Part shown: positions 41,340-50,255 of the stretch, one piece after another
How the letters are laid out: each line of letters starts with the position of its first letter
Position numbering within the stretch: the stretch's first letter is position 1
NCBI RefSeq assembly: GCF_008710705.1
Contig: NZ_VYRZ01000001.1
Span: 930,001 to 994,000 of the forward strand
DNA length: 64,000 nucleotides
DNA from: Microbacterium radiodurans
GTDB lineage: Bacteria > Actinomycetota > Actinomycetes > Actinomycetales > Microbacteriaceae
Direction: 5' to 3'
Translations under genes and position numbers: made by a program
Notes under the pieces: generated by a model
Seen by the model: only the letters and a program-made list of their open reading frames with translations
Database searches by the model: none
Told to the model about the DNA's origin: nothing

Positions 41340-43253
41340 ATGCAGTTCCACCACCACGGCTACGTGTCTCACGACCCGCGCGTCCTCCCGGCCGCGCAGA
41401 CGGGTCTCGATCGACCCGCCGACCTGCCCGACGAGACCGACGTGCTCATCGTCGGCTCCGGGCCCGCCGGGATGCTGCTCGCGGCCCAGCTGTCGCAGTT
41501 CCCGGGCGTCACGACCCGGCTCATCGAACGGCGCGAGGGGCGCCTCGTCCTCGGTCAGGCCGATGGGATCCAGCCGCGCAGCGTCGAGACCTTCCAGGCC
41601 TTCGGCTTCGCCGAGCGCATCGTCGCGGAGGCCTACAACATCGCCTACATGAACTTCTGGGCTCCCGATCCGGCCGACCCGTCGCGCATCATCCGAACGG
41701 CGCGCACCGAGGACTACGCGCTGCAGATCAGCGAGTTCCCGCACCTCATCGTCAATCAGGCGCGCGTCCTCGACTACTTCGCCGAGGCTGCCGCAGCCGG
41801 CCCCGCCCGGATCGCTCCGGACTACGGCGTCGAGTTCCTCGGTCTCGAGGTGACGGGCGAAGGCGATCACCCGGTCGCCGTGCGGCTTCGCCACGTCTCC
41901 GGCGATCGCGCGGGGGAGGAGCGCACCATCCGTGCGAAATACGTCGCCGGCTGCGACGGCGCGCGCAGCCGCGTGCGCGATGCGATCGGCCGCGTCCACG
42001 TCGGGGGCATCTCGGCGCACGCCTGGGGCGTCATGGACGTCCTCGTCAACACCGACTTCCCCGACTGGCGCACGAAGTGCGCGATCAACTCCTCGGCGGG
42101 GAACATCCTCCACATCCCGCGCGAGGGCGGGTACCTCAGCCGGATGTACATCGACCTCGGCGAGGTCGCCGCGGACGACGACCACCGCGTGCGGCAGACG
42201 CCGATCGAGGAGATCATCGCGCGGGCGAACGCGATCCTGCATCCGTACTCCATCGACGTGCGCGAAGTGGCGTGGCACAGCGTCTACGAGGTGGGTCACC
42301 GCGTGACCGACGGATTCGACGATGTGACGCCGGGCTCGGACGCGTCGCCGCGCGTGTTCCTCACCGGCGACGCCTGCCACACTCACAGCGCCAAGGCGGG
42401 GCAGGGGATGAACGTCTCGATGCAGGACGGGTTCAACCTCGGTTGGAAGCTCGGTCACGTCCTCACCGGGCTCGCTGAGCCCGACCTCCTGCGCACCTAT
42501 TCGAGCGAGCGTCGGCCGGTCGCGCAGCAGCTCATCGACTTCGACAAGGAATGGTCGGCGCTCATGGCGCGCAAACCCGAGGAGATCACCGACCCGCAGG
42601 ATCTCGCGACCTACTACCTGGCCACGGCCGAGTTCCCCTCGGGGTTCATGACCCAGTACGGGGCATCCGCCGTCGTCGCGCCGGACCGTCACCAGGACCT
42701 CGCGACGGGTTACCCGATCGGCAAGCGCTTCGCGTCCGTCGAGGTGGCGCGCGTGTCGGACGGGAACGTCGTCCACCTCGGCCACCATGCGCGTGCCGAC
42801 GGTCGCTGGCGCATCTACGCCTTCGCCGACTCGGCGGAGGCCGGGCAGCCGTCGGCGCTGTCGCAATGGGCTGATTGGATGGCTGGACCGCAGTCGCCGG
42901 TCACCGTCCACACGCCCGCCGACGCCGACCCCGACGCCGTGTTCGACGTCAAGGCGATCTATCAGCAGCGCTACGACGAGATCGAGTTCCCCGCGGTGCC
43001 CGAGGTCTTCCGCCCCCGCTCGGGGCCGCTCGGCCTCACCGACTGGGAGAAGGTCTTCGGCGCAGCGCCCAGCGCGTGGCACGACAGCGACATCTTCGAC
43101 GAGCGCGGCCTCTCGCGCGACGGCGTCGTCGTCGTCGTACGTCCCGACCAGTACGTCGCCGGCGTCTTCCCGCTGGCGGCGACCGACGAGCTCGCCGCGT
43201 TCTTCGCGGGCGCCCTGCGGACGGTCAGCTCCGCCGGGCGGCCGGCGTATTGA
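41340..43253 (+). CDS. FAD-dependent aromatic hydroxylase (MobA / phenol 2-monooxygenase type)
   Basis: Protein of 637 residues. GSGPAGMLLAAQLSQFPGVTTRLIERREG is the FAD Rossmann motif (here GSGPAG), CDGARSRVRDAIG the DG motif, and VFLTGDACHTHSAKAGQGMNVSMQDGFNLGWKLGHVL the second FAD motif. The C-terminal ~200 residues are the thioredoxin-like domain of the phenol hydroxylase subgroup (VVVVRPDQYVAGVFPL). Length and motifs match 3-hydroxybenzoate 4-monooxygenase (MobA) and phenol 2-monooxygenase. It hydroxylates a phenolic ring with NADPH and O2. The exact substrate is not certain. AAAGGA precedes the ATG at 41340. Confidence 0.85.
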   Translation: MQFHHHGYVSHDPRVLPAAQTGLDRPADLPDETDVLIVGSGPAGMLLAAQLSQFPGVTTRLIERREGRLVLGQADGIQPRSVETFQAFGFAERIVAEAYNIAYMNFWAPDPADPSRIIRTARTEDYALQISEFPHLIVNQARVLDYFAEAAAAGPARIAPDYGVEFLGLEVTGEGDHPVAVRLRHVSGDRAGEERTIRAKYVAGCDGARSRVRDAIGRVHVGGISAHAWGVMDVLVNTDFPDWRTKCAINSSAGNILHIPREGGYLSRMYIDLGEVAADDDHRVRQTPIEEIIARANAILHPYSIDVREVAWHSVYEVGHRVTDGFDDVTPGSDASPRVFLTGDACHTHSAKAGQGMNVSMQDGFNLGWKLGHVLTGLAEPDLLRTYSSERRPVAQQLIDFDKEWSALMARKPEEITDPQDLATYYLATAEFPSGFMTQYGASAVVAPDRHQDLATGYPIGKRFASVEVARVSDGNVVHLGHHARADGRWRIYAFADSAEAGQPSALSQWADWMAGPQSPVTVHTPADADPDAVFDVKAIYQQRYDEIEFPAVPEVFRPRSGPLGLTDWEKVFGAAPSAWHDSDIFDERGLSRDGVVVVVRPDQYVAGVFPLAATDELAAFFAGALRTVSSAGRPAY

Positions 43254-44907
43254 TCCGCAGGATCTCCTCCTGATACGGCGCACGCACGTCCGCTGAGATG
43301 CGCAGGTCGAGCAGAAGGAACGGCCGTTCCGCGACCGGCTGATCTCGCCACCGGGCCAGCACGTCGAGGTCGTCGAGCGTTCGCACGACGACGGCCTCGG
43401 CGCCCACGGCCCGGGCGAGCCCCGCGAAATCGACCTCGGGGATCAGCATCGGCTCGGGGGCGAGACCCTGCACGCCGTACAGATGGATCTCGGCGCCGTA
43501 GGCGCGGTCGTTCCAGATGACGGCGAGACCCCGCCCGCGGGCGACCCGCACGGCCGATTCGAGGTCGGCGAGGGCCATCAGCCCGCCGCCGTCGCCCGAG
43601 GTGAGCACGACCGTGGACTCGGGTCGGGCGAGCGCGGCGCCCGGCACCGAGGGGAAGCCGAGGCCGATCGACTGGTAGGCCGTTCCGATCATGATCATGC
43701 GCTCGGGCGATGCGACCGGCCAGTACATGTTCGCCCAGCCGATGAAGTGCCCGCCGTCGGAGACGACCACCCGGTCGTCGGGGAGAAGCTCGGCGATGCG
43801 GATCGCGGCGCTTCGCGGGTCGAGTCGCCCGTCCGGTGCCCGATCGTCACCGGAGGCGCGCCGGTGCGCCGCCGCGACATCGACGCTCTCACGCCAGCCG
43901 CGGGGTGAGGCGTCCTGAGTGATGGCCGGCGCGACCACCTCGGCGAGGATCGCCTCGGCGGCCACGGCCGCATCCGCCCGCAGGAAGCGCCCGACGTGCG
44001 GGTGGGTCGCCGCGGGCGCGGTGTCGACCTGCACGATCGTCGACCCCGGTGCGAAGAGCTCGCCGAAGCGCATCGTGAACTGGTTCAACGATGCGCCGAA
44101 GACCACGGCCACGTCGGCCTGTCGGACGAGCTCCATGGCCCCGTCGGCACCGAACCCGCCCGCCACTCCGAGGTCGTACTCGGTGCGCGGGAACAGCCCG
44201 CGCCCGAGCGCCGTGGTGACCGTGAGTGCTCCGGTCGCATCGGCCAGGCGCCCGAGGGCGTCGCCCGCTCCGGCGAGCCACGCGCCGCGCCCGGCCAGCA
44301 GAAGCGGACGCTGCGCCGCCGCGAGCGCCGCGGCGATCTCGCTGACGGTCGCGGCGGCGAACGCCGAGGCGGGGTGCAGGGGTCCCGCCGCCGCTGTCGC
44401 GATCGGCGAAGGGATCGGCCCGGCGTCCCGCGATCCGACGTCGTACGGGATCGCGAGGACGACCGGAACCGAGAACGACAGCGCGTGCTCGATGGCGATG
44501 GCCGTGGTGGCCGCCGCGTCGGCCCGGCCGACCGTGTAGGTGCGTGCACCGACAGCGGAGGCGAGGGCGATCTGATCGACATCCCACGGACGCGGTCCCG
44601 ACGTCGGTTCGTCGCCGACCACGAGCACGAGCGGCACGCGCGCCTGAGCGGCCTCGGCGAGCGCGGTCAGGGTGTTGGTGAATCCGGCGCCGTAGGTAGC
44701 CGTCGCCGCGGCGATTCCGCCGCCCGCTCGATAGTGGGCGTCGGCGGCCACGACGCCGCCTGCCTCGTGCCGCATGGCGGTGAAGGTGACATCGCCCCCG
44801 CGCTCGATCGCGTCGAGAAGGTGGGCGTTGCCGTTGCCCATCACGCCGAAGACGTGACGGATGTGGGGGGAGAGGGACGCGGCGACGTGCGCGGAGACGG
44901 AAGCCAT
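43225..44907 (-). CDS. Thiamine-diphosphate-dependent enzyme (acetolactate synthase/decarboxylase-like)
   Basis: Protein of 560 residues with the three ThDP-enzyme domains. The catalytic Glu is in TAMRHEAGGVVAADAHYRAGG; the ThDP/Mg motif is GDGGGLMALADLESAVRV...IWND. VFGVMGNGNAHLLDAIERGG opens the protein. It resembles benzoylformate-decarboxylase/acetolactate-synthase relatives but I see no diagnostic substrate residues. It converges with the hydroxylase, overlapping 29 bp at the 3' ends. Both may act on one aromatic acid pathway; that is inference. Confidence 0.82.
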   Translation of the reverse strand: MASVSAHVAASLSPHIRHVFGVMGNGNAHLLDAIERGGDVTFTAMRHEAGGVVAADAHYRAGGGIAAATATYGAGFTNTLTALAEAAQARVPLVLVVGDEPTSGPRPWDVDQIALASAVGARTYTVGRADAAATTAIAIEHALSFSVPVVLAIPYDVGSRDAGPIPSPIATAAAGPLHPASAFAAATVSEIAAALAAAQRPLLLAGRGAWLAGAGDALGRLADATGALTVTTALGRGLFPRTEYDLGVAGGFGADGAMELVRQADVAVVFGASLNQFTMRFGELFAPGSTIVQVDTAPAATHPHVGRFLRADAAVAAEAILAEVVAPAITQDASPRGWRESVDVAAAHRRASGDDRAPDGRLDPRSAAIRIAELLPDDRVVVSDGGHFIGWANMYWPVASPERMIMIGTAYQSIGLGFPSVPGAALARPESTVVLTSGDGGGLMALADLESAVRVARGRGLAVIWNDRAYGAEIHLYGVQGLAPEPMLIPEVDFAGLARAVGAEAVVVRTLDDLDVLARWRDQPVAERPFLLLDLRISADVRAPYQEEILRINTPAARRS

Positions 44908-45022
44908 GACGGTGCTTTCGAGATGGAACGGATGCGGGCCGTATGTGTCTCGCGCGCTGCGCTCTCGCGCCCTGCCGCTTCGTACTCATTTTTCGAGCAC
45001 CGACGACAACGCCGCCGTCGGA

Positions 45023-45041
45023 CGCTCCGATTATAGGAGCG
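45023..45041 (-). promoter_or_regulatory. TATAAT -10 box inside a CGCTCC-N7-GGAGCG inverted repeat
   Basis: On the minus strand a perfect TATAAT (45035-45030) occupies the 7-bp spacer of a perfect 6-bp inverted repeat. No good -35 is visible. It faces the ThDP enzyme gene, with a predicted leader of about 115 nt. The geometry copies the IclR operators at 41252-41286, with different arm sequence. Confidence 0.5.
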
Positions 45042-45077
45042 GCCGGCGGCGGCGTGGAAGTCGTGCGGGGTGCGCGG

Positions 45078-45443
45078 TCAGGCGGGCACCTTCAGGCGCG
45101 GCGTGCTCGCGGTGACCGGCCGGATCTCGCGCTGCGGCGCGGCGGGGATGTCCTGGTCGAGGTCCACGATGAGCCCGGCGGACGACGTGGCCGCGTTGGC
45201 CATGTCGCGGACGGTTTGGGGGTTCAGGACCTCCATGTCGGCCGTGTCGAACACGAAGCGAAGGGGGATCGCGGGCTGCAGCCAGATGGAGGAGCGTCCG
45301 GCGGGCTCCGACCCTCCGGTCCACGACATCATGAAGCTCTCGTTCCGACGGAGCTTCGTCGCGACGACCACCTTCAGGTGGGCGAGCAGGCGGTCCGGAA
45401 CGTCGACGGACGTGGTGGCGTTCCCGTAGTAGAGCTGACCCAT
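45078..45443 (-). CDS. DUF7882-like small protein (paralog 2 of 3)
   Basis: Protein of 121 residues beginning MGQLYYGNATTSVDVPDRLLAHL. It shares YGN, DR-LAHL, KLRR-ESF and the later R-M-NA-SSAG line with paralogs at 14773 and 50256. GGAGG sits 8 nt before the ATG at 45443. Divergent from a MarR gene. The C-terminus (residues ~95-121) is basic/proline-rich and not shared. Function unknown. Confidence 0.75.
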   Translation of the reverse strand: MGQLYYGNATTSVDVPDRLLAHLKVVVATKLRRNESFMMSWTGGSEPAGRSSIWLQPAIPLRFVFDTADMEVLNPQTVRDMANAATSSAGLIVDLDQDIPAAPQREIRPVTASTPRLKVPA

Positions 45444-45499
45444 GCTGTCCTCCAGATCTTGACGTTGAGCGGAGAGCCCGAGTGCTGCCCTCGATTAAG

Positions 45500-45529
45500 T
45501 ATCTAGCCAGACAAGACACTTTCTGTCAA
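45500..45529 (-). promoter_or_regulatory. Promoter of DUF7882 paralog 2 with nearby palindromes
   Basis: Minus-strand TTGACA (45529-45524), 18-bp spacer, TAGATA (45505-45500); leader about 50 nt. Between this promoter and the divergent MarR gene lie TCACA-TGG-TGTGA (45547-45559) and TCTCA...TGAGA (45565-45582), candidate MarR operators. Confidence 0.55.
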
Positions 45530-45623
45530 TTCGTTGAGGTATGTATCTCACATGGTGTGAAAGTTCTCATCTGTCATTGAGAGCTAGCGATTGCCCTATG
45601 CTTTCCGGAGCGAGGAGGTCCCC

Positions 45624-46136
45624 ATGCCGCAGAACGTGGTCAGACACGAAGGGCTGCACCTGTACGCCGATCAACCGCGTGACGAGGTCGGTCAGCGTCT
45701 GAGTGACGCCATCCTCCGGCTTCGACGCGCCGAGCAGGTGCAGGCCGGTCTCGCCGTGCGCGCATCGGAGCTCTCGGCGATCGACCTCACCGCGCTCCGC
45801 TACCTGGTTCAGGGGCATCGCGACGGGCGTGATCTCGGGCCCAAAGACCTCATCATCATGCTCGCCACGTCGAGCGCGACAGTGACCAACGTCGTGGAGC
45901 GGCTGGCGACTCGCGGATACATCGAGCGCGTGCAGCATCCGTCGGATCGGCGCGCCCACTACCTCGTGCCGACCGAGGAGGCGATCGCCCGCGTCGACGA
46001 CGCGTTCGCGCAGCACCACTCCGCGATCGTCTCGGTGATCGACGAACTCGACGAGGAGCGGGCGGTGATCGCCGCCGATGTCATCGCGCGTATCGCCGAC
46101 GCTCTCGACGCCGTCGCCGCCCGCTCCGGAGCCTGA
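45624..46136 (+). CDS. MarR-family transcriptional regulator
   Basis: Protein of 170 residues. LSAIDLTALRYLVQGHRDGRDLGPKDLIIMLATSSATVTNVVERLATRGYIERVQHPSDRRAHYLVPTEEAIARV is a complete MarR winged helix with the D-RR wing. GAGGAGG at 45612-45618 fixes the ATG at 45624; an upstream in-frame ATG at 45591 lacks it. It is divergent from a DUF7882 gene and probably shares an operator with it. Confidence 0.88.
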   Translation: MPQNVVRHEGLHLYADQPRDEVGQRLSDAILRLRRAEQVQAGLAVRASELSAIDLTALRYLVQGHRDGRDLGPKDLIIMLATSSATVTNVVERLATRGYIERVQHPSDRRAHYLVPTEEAIARVDDAFAQHHSAIVSVIDELDEERAVIAADVIARIADALDAVAARSGA

Positions 46137-46145
46137 CCGGGTCGG

Positions 46146-46280
46146 TCAGGCGTCTTCGCCCTCCGCCTGCGAGGGGTGGCCCGTCTCCTCTTCGGGAGCC
46201 TCGCCGGTACCGGGGTGATCCGGATCGGCGCCTTCGGCCTGGCTGGGCTTCGCGTCGTCTCGTGTCAGATCGTTCGACAT
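46146..46280 (-). CDS. 44-residue acidic small protein
   Basis: ATG at 46280 preceded by a strong AAGGAGGGG; stop TGA at 46148-46146. The protein has 14 acidic residues and two PSQAEG copies (MSNDLTRDDAKPSQAEGAD...HPSQAEGEDA). No known domain. The ribosome site and codon use support a real gene. It is back-to-back with another small acidic protein at 46399. Confidence 0.65.
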   Translation of the reverse strand: MSNDLTRDDAKPSQAEGADPDHPGTGEAPEEETGHPSQAEGEDA

Positions 46281-46398
46281 GGGCCCCTCCTTCTCTCCGG
46301 GCGTCATCGCGCCCGATCGGACTCGCCCTGGCTATCACGGCGTCGCTCCTCCCGCCATCCCCTCGCCGCCTGTTCGCGGACGTGCCTACCGTCGGGCT

Positions 46399-46617
46399 AT
46401 GGCAGACGCATCCGACGCAACGACCGACGAGGACCGCCGCGAAGAACTTCTGAGGGCCGGCGGCTCCACCGAAGCGGACGCCGCGCCCCGCATCACGACG
46501 AGCGAGCACGACGGCAACACCCGCATCGACATCGCCGACACGGCAGCCGTGCGACCGGGCCCGGGACCGGGAACGCCCGAGGCCGACGGCGACGACCGGA
46601 ACGGGGGCGCGCGATGA
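46399..46617 (+). CDS. 72-residue acidic hydrophilic protein
   Basis: Protein MADASDATTDEDRREELLRAGG... of 72 residues, rich in Asp, Glu, Pro and Gly, no known domain and likely disordered. TACCGT at 46387-46392 ends 6 nt before the ATG, so expression is probably leaderless. Its stop overlaps the start of the alcohol dehydrogenase (ATGA), so it is the first gene of that operon. Confidence 0.65.
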   Translation: MADASDATTDEDRREELLRAGGSTEADAAPRITTSEHDGNTRIDIADTAAVRPGPGPGTPEADGDDRNGGAR

Positions 46618-47789
46618 AGGCCCTCACGTGGCAGGGGCGCCGCAACGTCTCGGTCGAGACCGTCCCGGACCCCGAGATCCTCGAACCCACCGACGCGATC
46701 GTCAAGATCACCTCGACCGCGATCTGCGGCTCCGACCTCCACCTCTACGAGATCTTCGGCCCGTTCATCGACAGCGGCGACGTCCTCGGCCACGAGCCCA
46801 TGGGCGTGGTCGTCGAGGTCGGCTCCGCCGTCACCACCCTGGCGGTGGGCGACCGCGTCGTCGTTCCCTTCAACATCTCCTGCGGGCACTGCTTCATGTG
46901 CCGGCGCGGGCTGCAGTCGCAGTGCGAGACGACCCAGGTCACCGAGTACGGCAGCGGCGCCTCGCTCTTCGGGTACACCAAGCTCTACGGGCAGGTGCCG
47001 GGTGGGCAGGCGGAGTACCTCCGCGTTCCCCTCGCCGACTACAACCACATCCGGGTCGGCACCGACCTCCCGGACGACCGGTACCTGTTCCTCAGCGACA
47101 TCCTGCCCACGGCCTGGCAGGGCGTCGAGTACGCGGACGTTCCCGAGGGCGGCACCCTCGCCGTCATGGGGCTCGGCCCGGTCGGGCAGTTCGTCGCGCG
47201 CATCGGCATCCACCGCGGCTACCGCGTCCTCGCGGTCGACCCGGTGGCCGAGCGCCGCGCGATGGCGGAGCGGCACGGGGCCGACGCCTTCGATCTCACC
47301 GACACCGTCGTGGACGAGCTGCGCGACCTCACCGAGGGTCGCGGGGCCGATGCCGTCGTCGACGCCGTCGGGATGGAGGCCCACGGGAATCCCGGGGTCG
47401 CCGCCGTCCACAAGGCGATGGGACTCCTGCCGGACGGGCTCGCGCAGAAGCTCATGGAGACCGGCGGCCTCGACCGGCTGGCGGCCCTCCACGCCTCCAT
47501 CGACACGGTGCGCCGCGGCGGAACCGTCTCGCTCAGCGGCGTCTACGCGGGCGAGGCCGACGTGCTGCCGATGAAGACCATGTTCGACAAGCAGCTGAGC
47601 CTGCGGATGGGGCAGTGCAACGTCAAGCGCTGGGTCGATGACCTGCTCCCGCTCGTCGAGGATGCCGCCGATCCGCTGGGCGTCATGGACCTGACGACCC
47701 ACCGGGTGCCGCTCGACGACGCCCCCGCCCTGTACGAGACGTTCCAGAAGAAGGAGGACGGCTGCATCAAGGTGGTGCTGCAGCCGTGA
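46614..47789 (+). CDS. Zinc-dependent alcohol dehydrogenase (medium-chain, formaldehyde-dehydrogenase-like)
   Basis: Protein of 391 residues. ICGSDLHLYEIFGPFIDSGDVLGHEPMGVVVEVG gives the catalytic Zn ligands and Glu; the structural-zinc cysteine loop is CGHCFMCRRGLQSQCE. GLGPVGQFVARIGIHRG is the NAD Rossmann motif. The central region VDAVGMEAHGNPG and the length match glutathione-independent formaldehyde dehydrogenase-like enzymes. It is followed by an SRPBCC protein and an FAD oxidoreductase. Substrate unknown. Confidence 0.88.
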   Translation: MKALTWQGRRNVSVETVPDPEILEPTDAIVKITSTAICGSDLHLYEIFGPFIDSGDVLGHEPMGVVVEVGSAVTTLAVGDRVVVPFNISCGHCFMCRRGLQSQCETTQVTEYGSGASLFGYTKLYGQVPGGQAEYLRVPLADYNHIRVGTDLPDDRYLFLSDILPTAWQGVEYADVPEGGTLAVMGLGPVGQFVARIGIHRGYRVLAVDPVAERRAMAERHGADAFDLTDTVVDELRDLTEGRGADAVVDAVGMEAHGNPGVAAVHKAMGLLPDGLAQKLMETGGLDRLAALHASIDTVRRGGTVSLSGVYAGEADVLPMKTMFDKQLSLRMGQCNVKRWVDDLLPLVEDAADPLGVMDLTTHRVPLDDAPALYETFQKKEDGCIKVVLQP

Positions 47790-47801
47790 GGGAGGTCCGT
47801 C

Positions 47802-48242
47802 GTGGCTCGTAACGTCAAACGGATGCAGTGCGCCCCCGAGGCGGTCTTCGCCGTGTTGGCCGACGGCTGGCTCTTCCCCTCCTGGGTCGTCGGCGCGTCG
47901 CGCATGCGCGACGTCGCCGAGGAGTGGCCGCGTACCGGTTCGCGGCTGCATCATTCCTTCGGGGTCTGGCCCGCACTCCTCGATGACAGCACCTCGGTGC
48001 TCGAGTACGACCCGCCGCGGCGGATGGTGCTGCAGGCGCGGGGCTGGCCGATCGGCGAGGCGCGTATCGTGATCGACGTCAAACCGCGCGGGGAGGGGTG
48101 CGTCGTGCGTCTCCAGGAGGTCGCCGCCGAGGGGCCCGGGTCCCTCGTGCCACAACCGCTGCTCGACATCCCGCTGCGCCTGCGCAACGCCGAGACGCTC
48201 CACCGTCTCGCGTACCTGGCCGAGGGCGGCGCCGGCCGGTGA
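47802..48242 (+). CDS. SRPBCC-family (polyketide cyclase/START-like) protein
   Basis: Protein of 146 residues, GTG start with GGGAGG upstream. RNVKRMQCAPEAVFAVLADGWLFPSWVVGASRMRDV and the W-P-GS-LHHSFGVWP strand pattern fit the helix-grip SRPBCC fold that binds hydrophobic ligands. No catalytic residues assigned. Its stop overlaps the following oxidoreductase GTG (GTGA). Confidence 0.78.
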   Translation: MARNVKRMQCAPEAVFAVLADGWLFPSWVVGASRMRDVAEEWPRTGSRLHHSFGVWPALLDDSTSVLEYDPPRRMVLQARGWPIGEARIVIDVKPRGEGCVVRLQEVAAEGPGSLVPQPLLDIPLRLRNAETLHRLAYLAEGGAGR

Positions 48243-49693
48243 GGGGCGAGTACGACGCCGTCATCGTCGGCTCGGGGCCCAATGGGCTCGCGGCGGCGGT
48301 CACCCTCGCGCGTTCGGGGCTGTCGGTCGCGGTGTTCGAGGGACAGGACCATCTCGGCGGCGGGGCCGCCTCGTTGGAACTGACGGAGCCGGGGTTCGTC
48401 CACGATGCCTGCTCCGCGGTCCACCCCCTCGCGTTCGAATCCCGATTCTTCCGCGAGTTCGGTCTGCGCAGACGCGTCGAGTTCGCCGTTCCCGACGTCT
48501 CGTTCGCGCATCCTCTCGAAGGTGGCGCCGCGCTCGCCTACCGCGATCTGGAGCGGACGGCAGACGGTCTCGGCGCGGATGGCCGAGCGTACGCACGGCT
48601 CATGCGCCCCCTCGTCGATCGCGTGCGCGGCGTCGCCGACTTCACGGGCGGCTCGCTGCTGCGCGTGCCGGGGGATCCGATCGCGGCGGCCTGGTTCGCC
48701 GTCCGGAGCCTCGAGCAGGGCACCGGCGTCTGGAACCGACGGTTCCGGGGCGATGCCGCGCCCGCGCTGCTGACCGGAGTGGCGGCTCACACCATCCTCG
48801 GGCTGCCGAGCCTGGCCGCGGCCGGCGCCGGGCTGGCCCTCGGGACTTATGGTCACGCGCGAGGCTGGCCCATCCCGATCGGCGGAACCGGCGCGATCGC
48901 GGCGGCGATGGTCGATGACATCCGCGCGCACGGCGGCGAGCTCTTCACGGATCATCCGGTGCGGTCGCTCGACGACCTGCCGTCGGCCCGCGCCGTTCTG
49001 CTCGATGTGACCCCGCGCGCCTTCGTCGCGATGGCGGGGGAGCGGATGCCGGCGGGCTACCGTCGCGCGCTGTCGCGGTTCCGCTACGGCGCCGCCGTGG
49101 CCAAGGTCGACTTCGCCCTGTCGGCGCCGGTGCCGTGGAGCGACCCCGCCGTCGCCGCAGCGGGCACCGTGCACGTCGGCGGCACGCGCGCCGAGATCGC
49201 GGCATCCGAGAACGCCGTCGGGGCCGGGAGTCTCCCCGACAGCCCGTACGTGCTCGCGGCGCAGCCGACGCTCTTCGACCCGTCGCGCGCCCCGGCGGGG
49301 TCGCACATCCTGTGGGCTTACACGCACGTGCCCGCCGGCAGCTCGGCGGACCGGACCGAGGCGATCACGCGTCAGATCGAGCGGTTCGCGCCGGGCTTCC
49401 GCGACACGATCATCGCGACCTCGTCGCGGACGGCGCAGCGGCTCTCGACGCTGAATCCCAACTATCCCGACGGCGACATCGCCGCCGGCCTGCCGTCGGT
49501 CGGGCAGCTGCTGGCGCGACCCGTGCTGCGGCCGGACCCGTGGCGGACGGCGGTGCCCGGGGTCTACCTCTGCTCCGCATCGACCAGCCCCGGGCCCGGC
49601 GTGCACGGGCTGGCCGGATGGTGGGCGTCGCTCAGTGCGCTGCGTCACGAGTTCGGGATCCGCACCCTCCCCGACCTCGCGCCCGGAGTGTGA
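48239..49693 (+). CDS. FAD-dependent oxidoreductase, phytoene-dehydrogenase family
   Basis: Protein of 484 residues, GTG start. DAVIVGSGPNGLAAAVTLARSGLSVAVFEGQDHLGGGAAS is the N-terminal FAD/NAD-binding motif of the CrtI/RetSat group; the C-terminal YLCSASTSPGPGVHGLAGWWASLSALR matches the second flavin motif. No carotenoid synthesis genes lie near, so it probably acts on another hydrophobic substrate, perhaps together with the SRPBCC protein. Substrate unknown. Confidence 0.85.
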   Translation: MRGEYDAVIVGSGPNGLAAAVTLARSGLSVAVFEGQDHLGGGAASLELTEPGFVHDACSAVHPLAFESRFFREFGLRRRVEFAVPDVSFAHPLEGGAALAYRDLERTADGLGADGRAYARLMRPLVDRVRGVADFTGGSLLRVPGDPIAAAWFAVRSLEQGTGVWNRRFRGDAAPALLTGVAAHTILGLPSLAAAGAGLALGTYGHARGWPIPIGGTGAIAAAMVDDIRAHGGELFTDHPVRSLDDLPSARAVLLDVTPRAFVAMAGERMPAGYRRALSRFRYGAAVAKVDFALSAPVPWSDPAVAAAGTVHVGGTRAEIAASENAVGAGSLPDSPYVLAAQPTLFDPSRAPAGSHILWAYTHVPAGSSADRTEAITRQIERFAPGFRDTIIATSSRTAQRLSTLNPNYPDGDIAAGLPSVGQLLARPVLRPDPWRTAVPGVYLCSASTSPGPGVHGLAGWWASLSALRHEFGIRTLPDLAPGV

Positions 49694-49783
49694 CCCGCCA
49701 TCGATGCGGCGTCAAGCCGAAGACGCGGATCCCGGCGCGCTCCTACACTGGCGGGCACCATCGCCGTCCCGGAGGTCCGCGCC

Positions 49784-50230
49784 GTGTCCGATCCCAGTGA
49801 ACCCCGCTCCGTCGCGCGCGCGGTGGAACGGCTTCGCCTCGCCGAGTCGAGCCTCTCGCGTCGACGCCAGACCGATTGCGGCCCGAGCGAAACGGCGCGT
49901 GCGGCGATGCGCATCGTCTACGACAGTGCCGACGCCGGCAAGCGGGTCACGCCGACCGACATCGCGTCAGCGCTGGGCATCTCGACACCGACCGTGACGA
50001 CGATCCTCCGCCGACTGCATGACGGCGGGCTCGTGACTTTCGAGCGCAATCCGGACGACGGCCGGAGCAAGTACGTCGCGCCGATCGATCGGAACGCCGA
50101 CATCACCGGTCTCGACCCGATCACCGCGCGTGTGCGCGATCTCGCGAGGACACTCGACGACGACACCGCGGGCGAGGTGACCCGACTTCTGGATGCGATC
50201 GCCGACGCGGTCGACGCGGAGTGCCGCTGA
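49784..50230 (+). CDS. MarR-family transcriptional regulator
   Basis: Protein of 148 residues, GTG start with GGAGG 8 nt upstream. ITPTDIASALGISTPTVTTILRRLHDGGLVTFERNPDDGRSKYVAPIDRN is a MarR winged helix. TACACT at 49744-49749 is a possible -10. It converges with the third DUF7882 gene, 25 bp apart, mirroring the second DUF7882 gene, which is divergent from another MarR gene. Confidence 0.85.
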   Translation: MSDPSEPRSVARAVERLRLAESSLSRRRQTDCGPSETARAAMRIVYDSADAGKRVTPTDIASALGISTPTVTTILRRLHDGGLVTFERNPDDGRSKYVAPIDRNADITGLDPITARVRDLARTLDDDTAGEVTRLLDAIADAVDAECR

Positions 50231-50255
50231 GGAATCGCAGCCCGGTCGGAACGGA

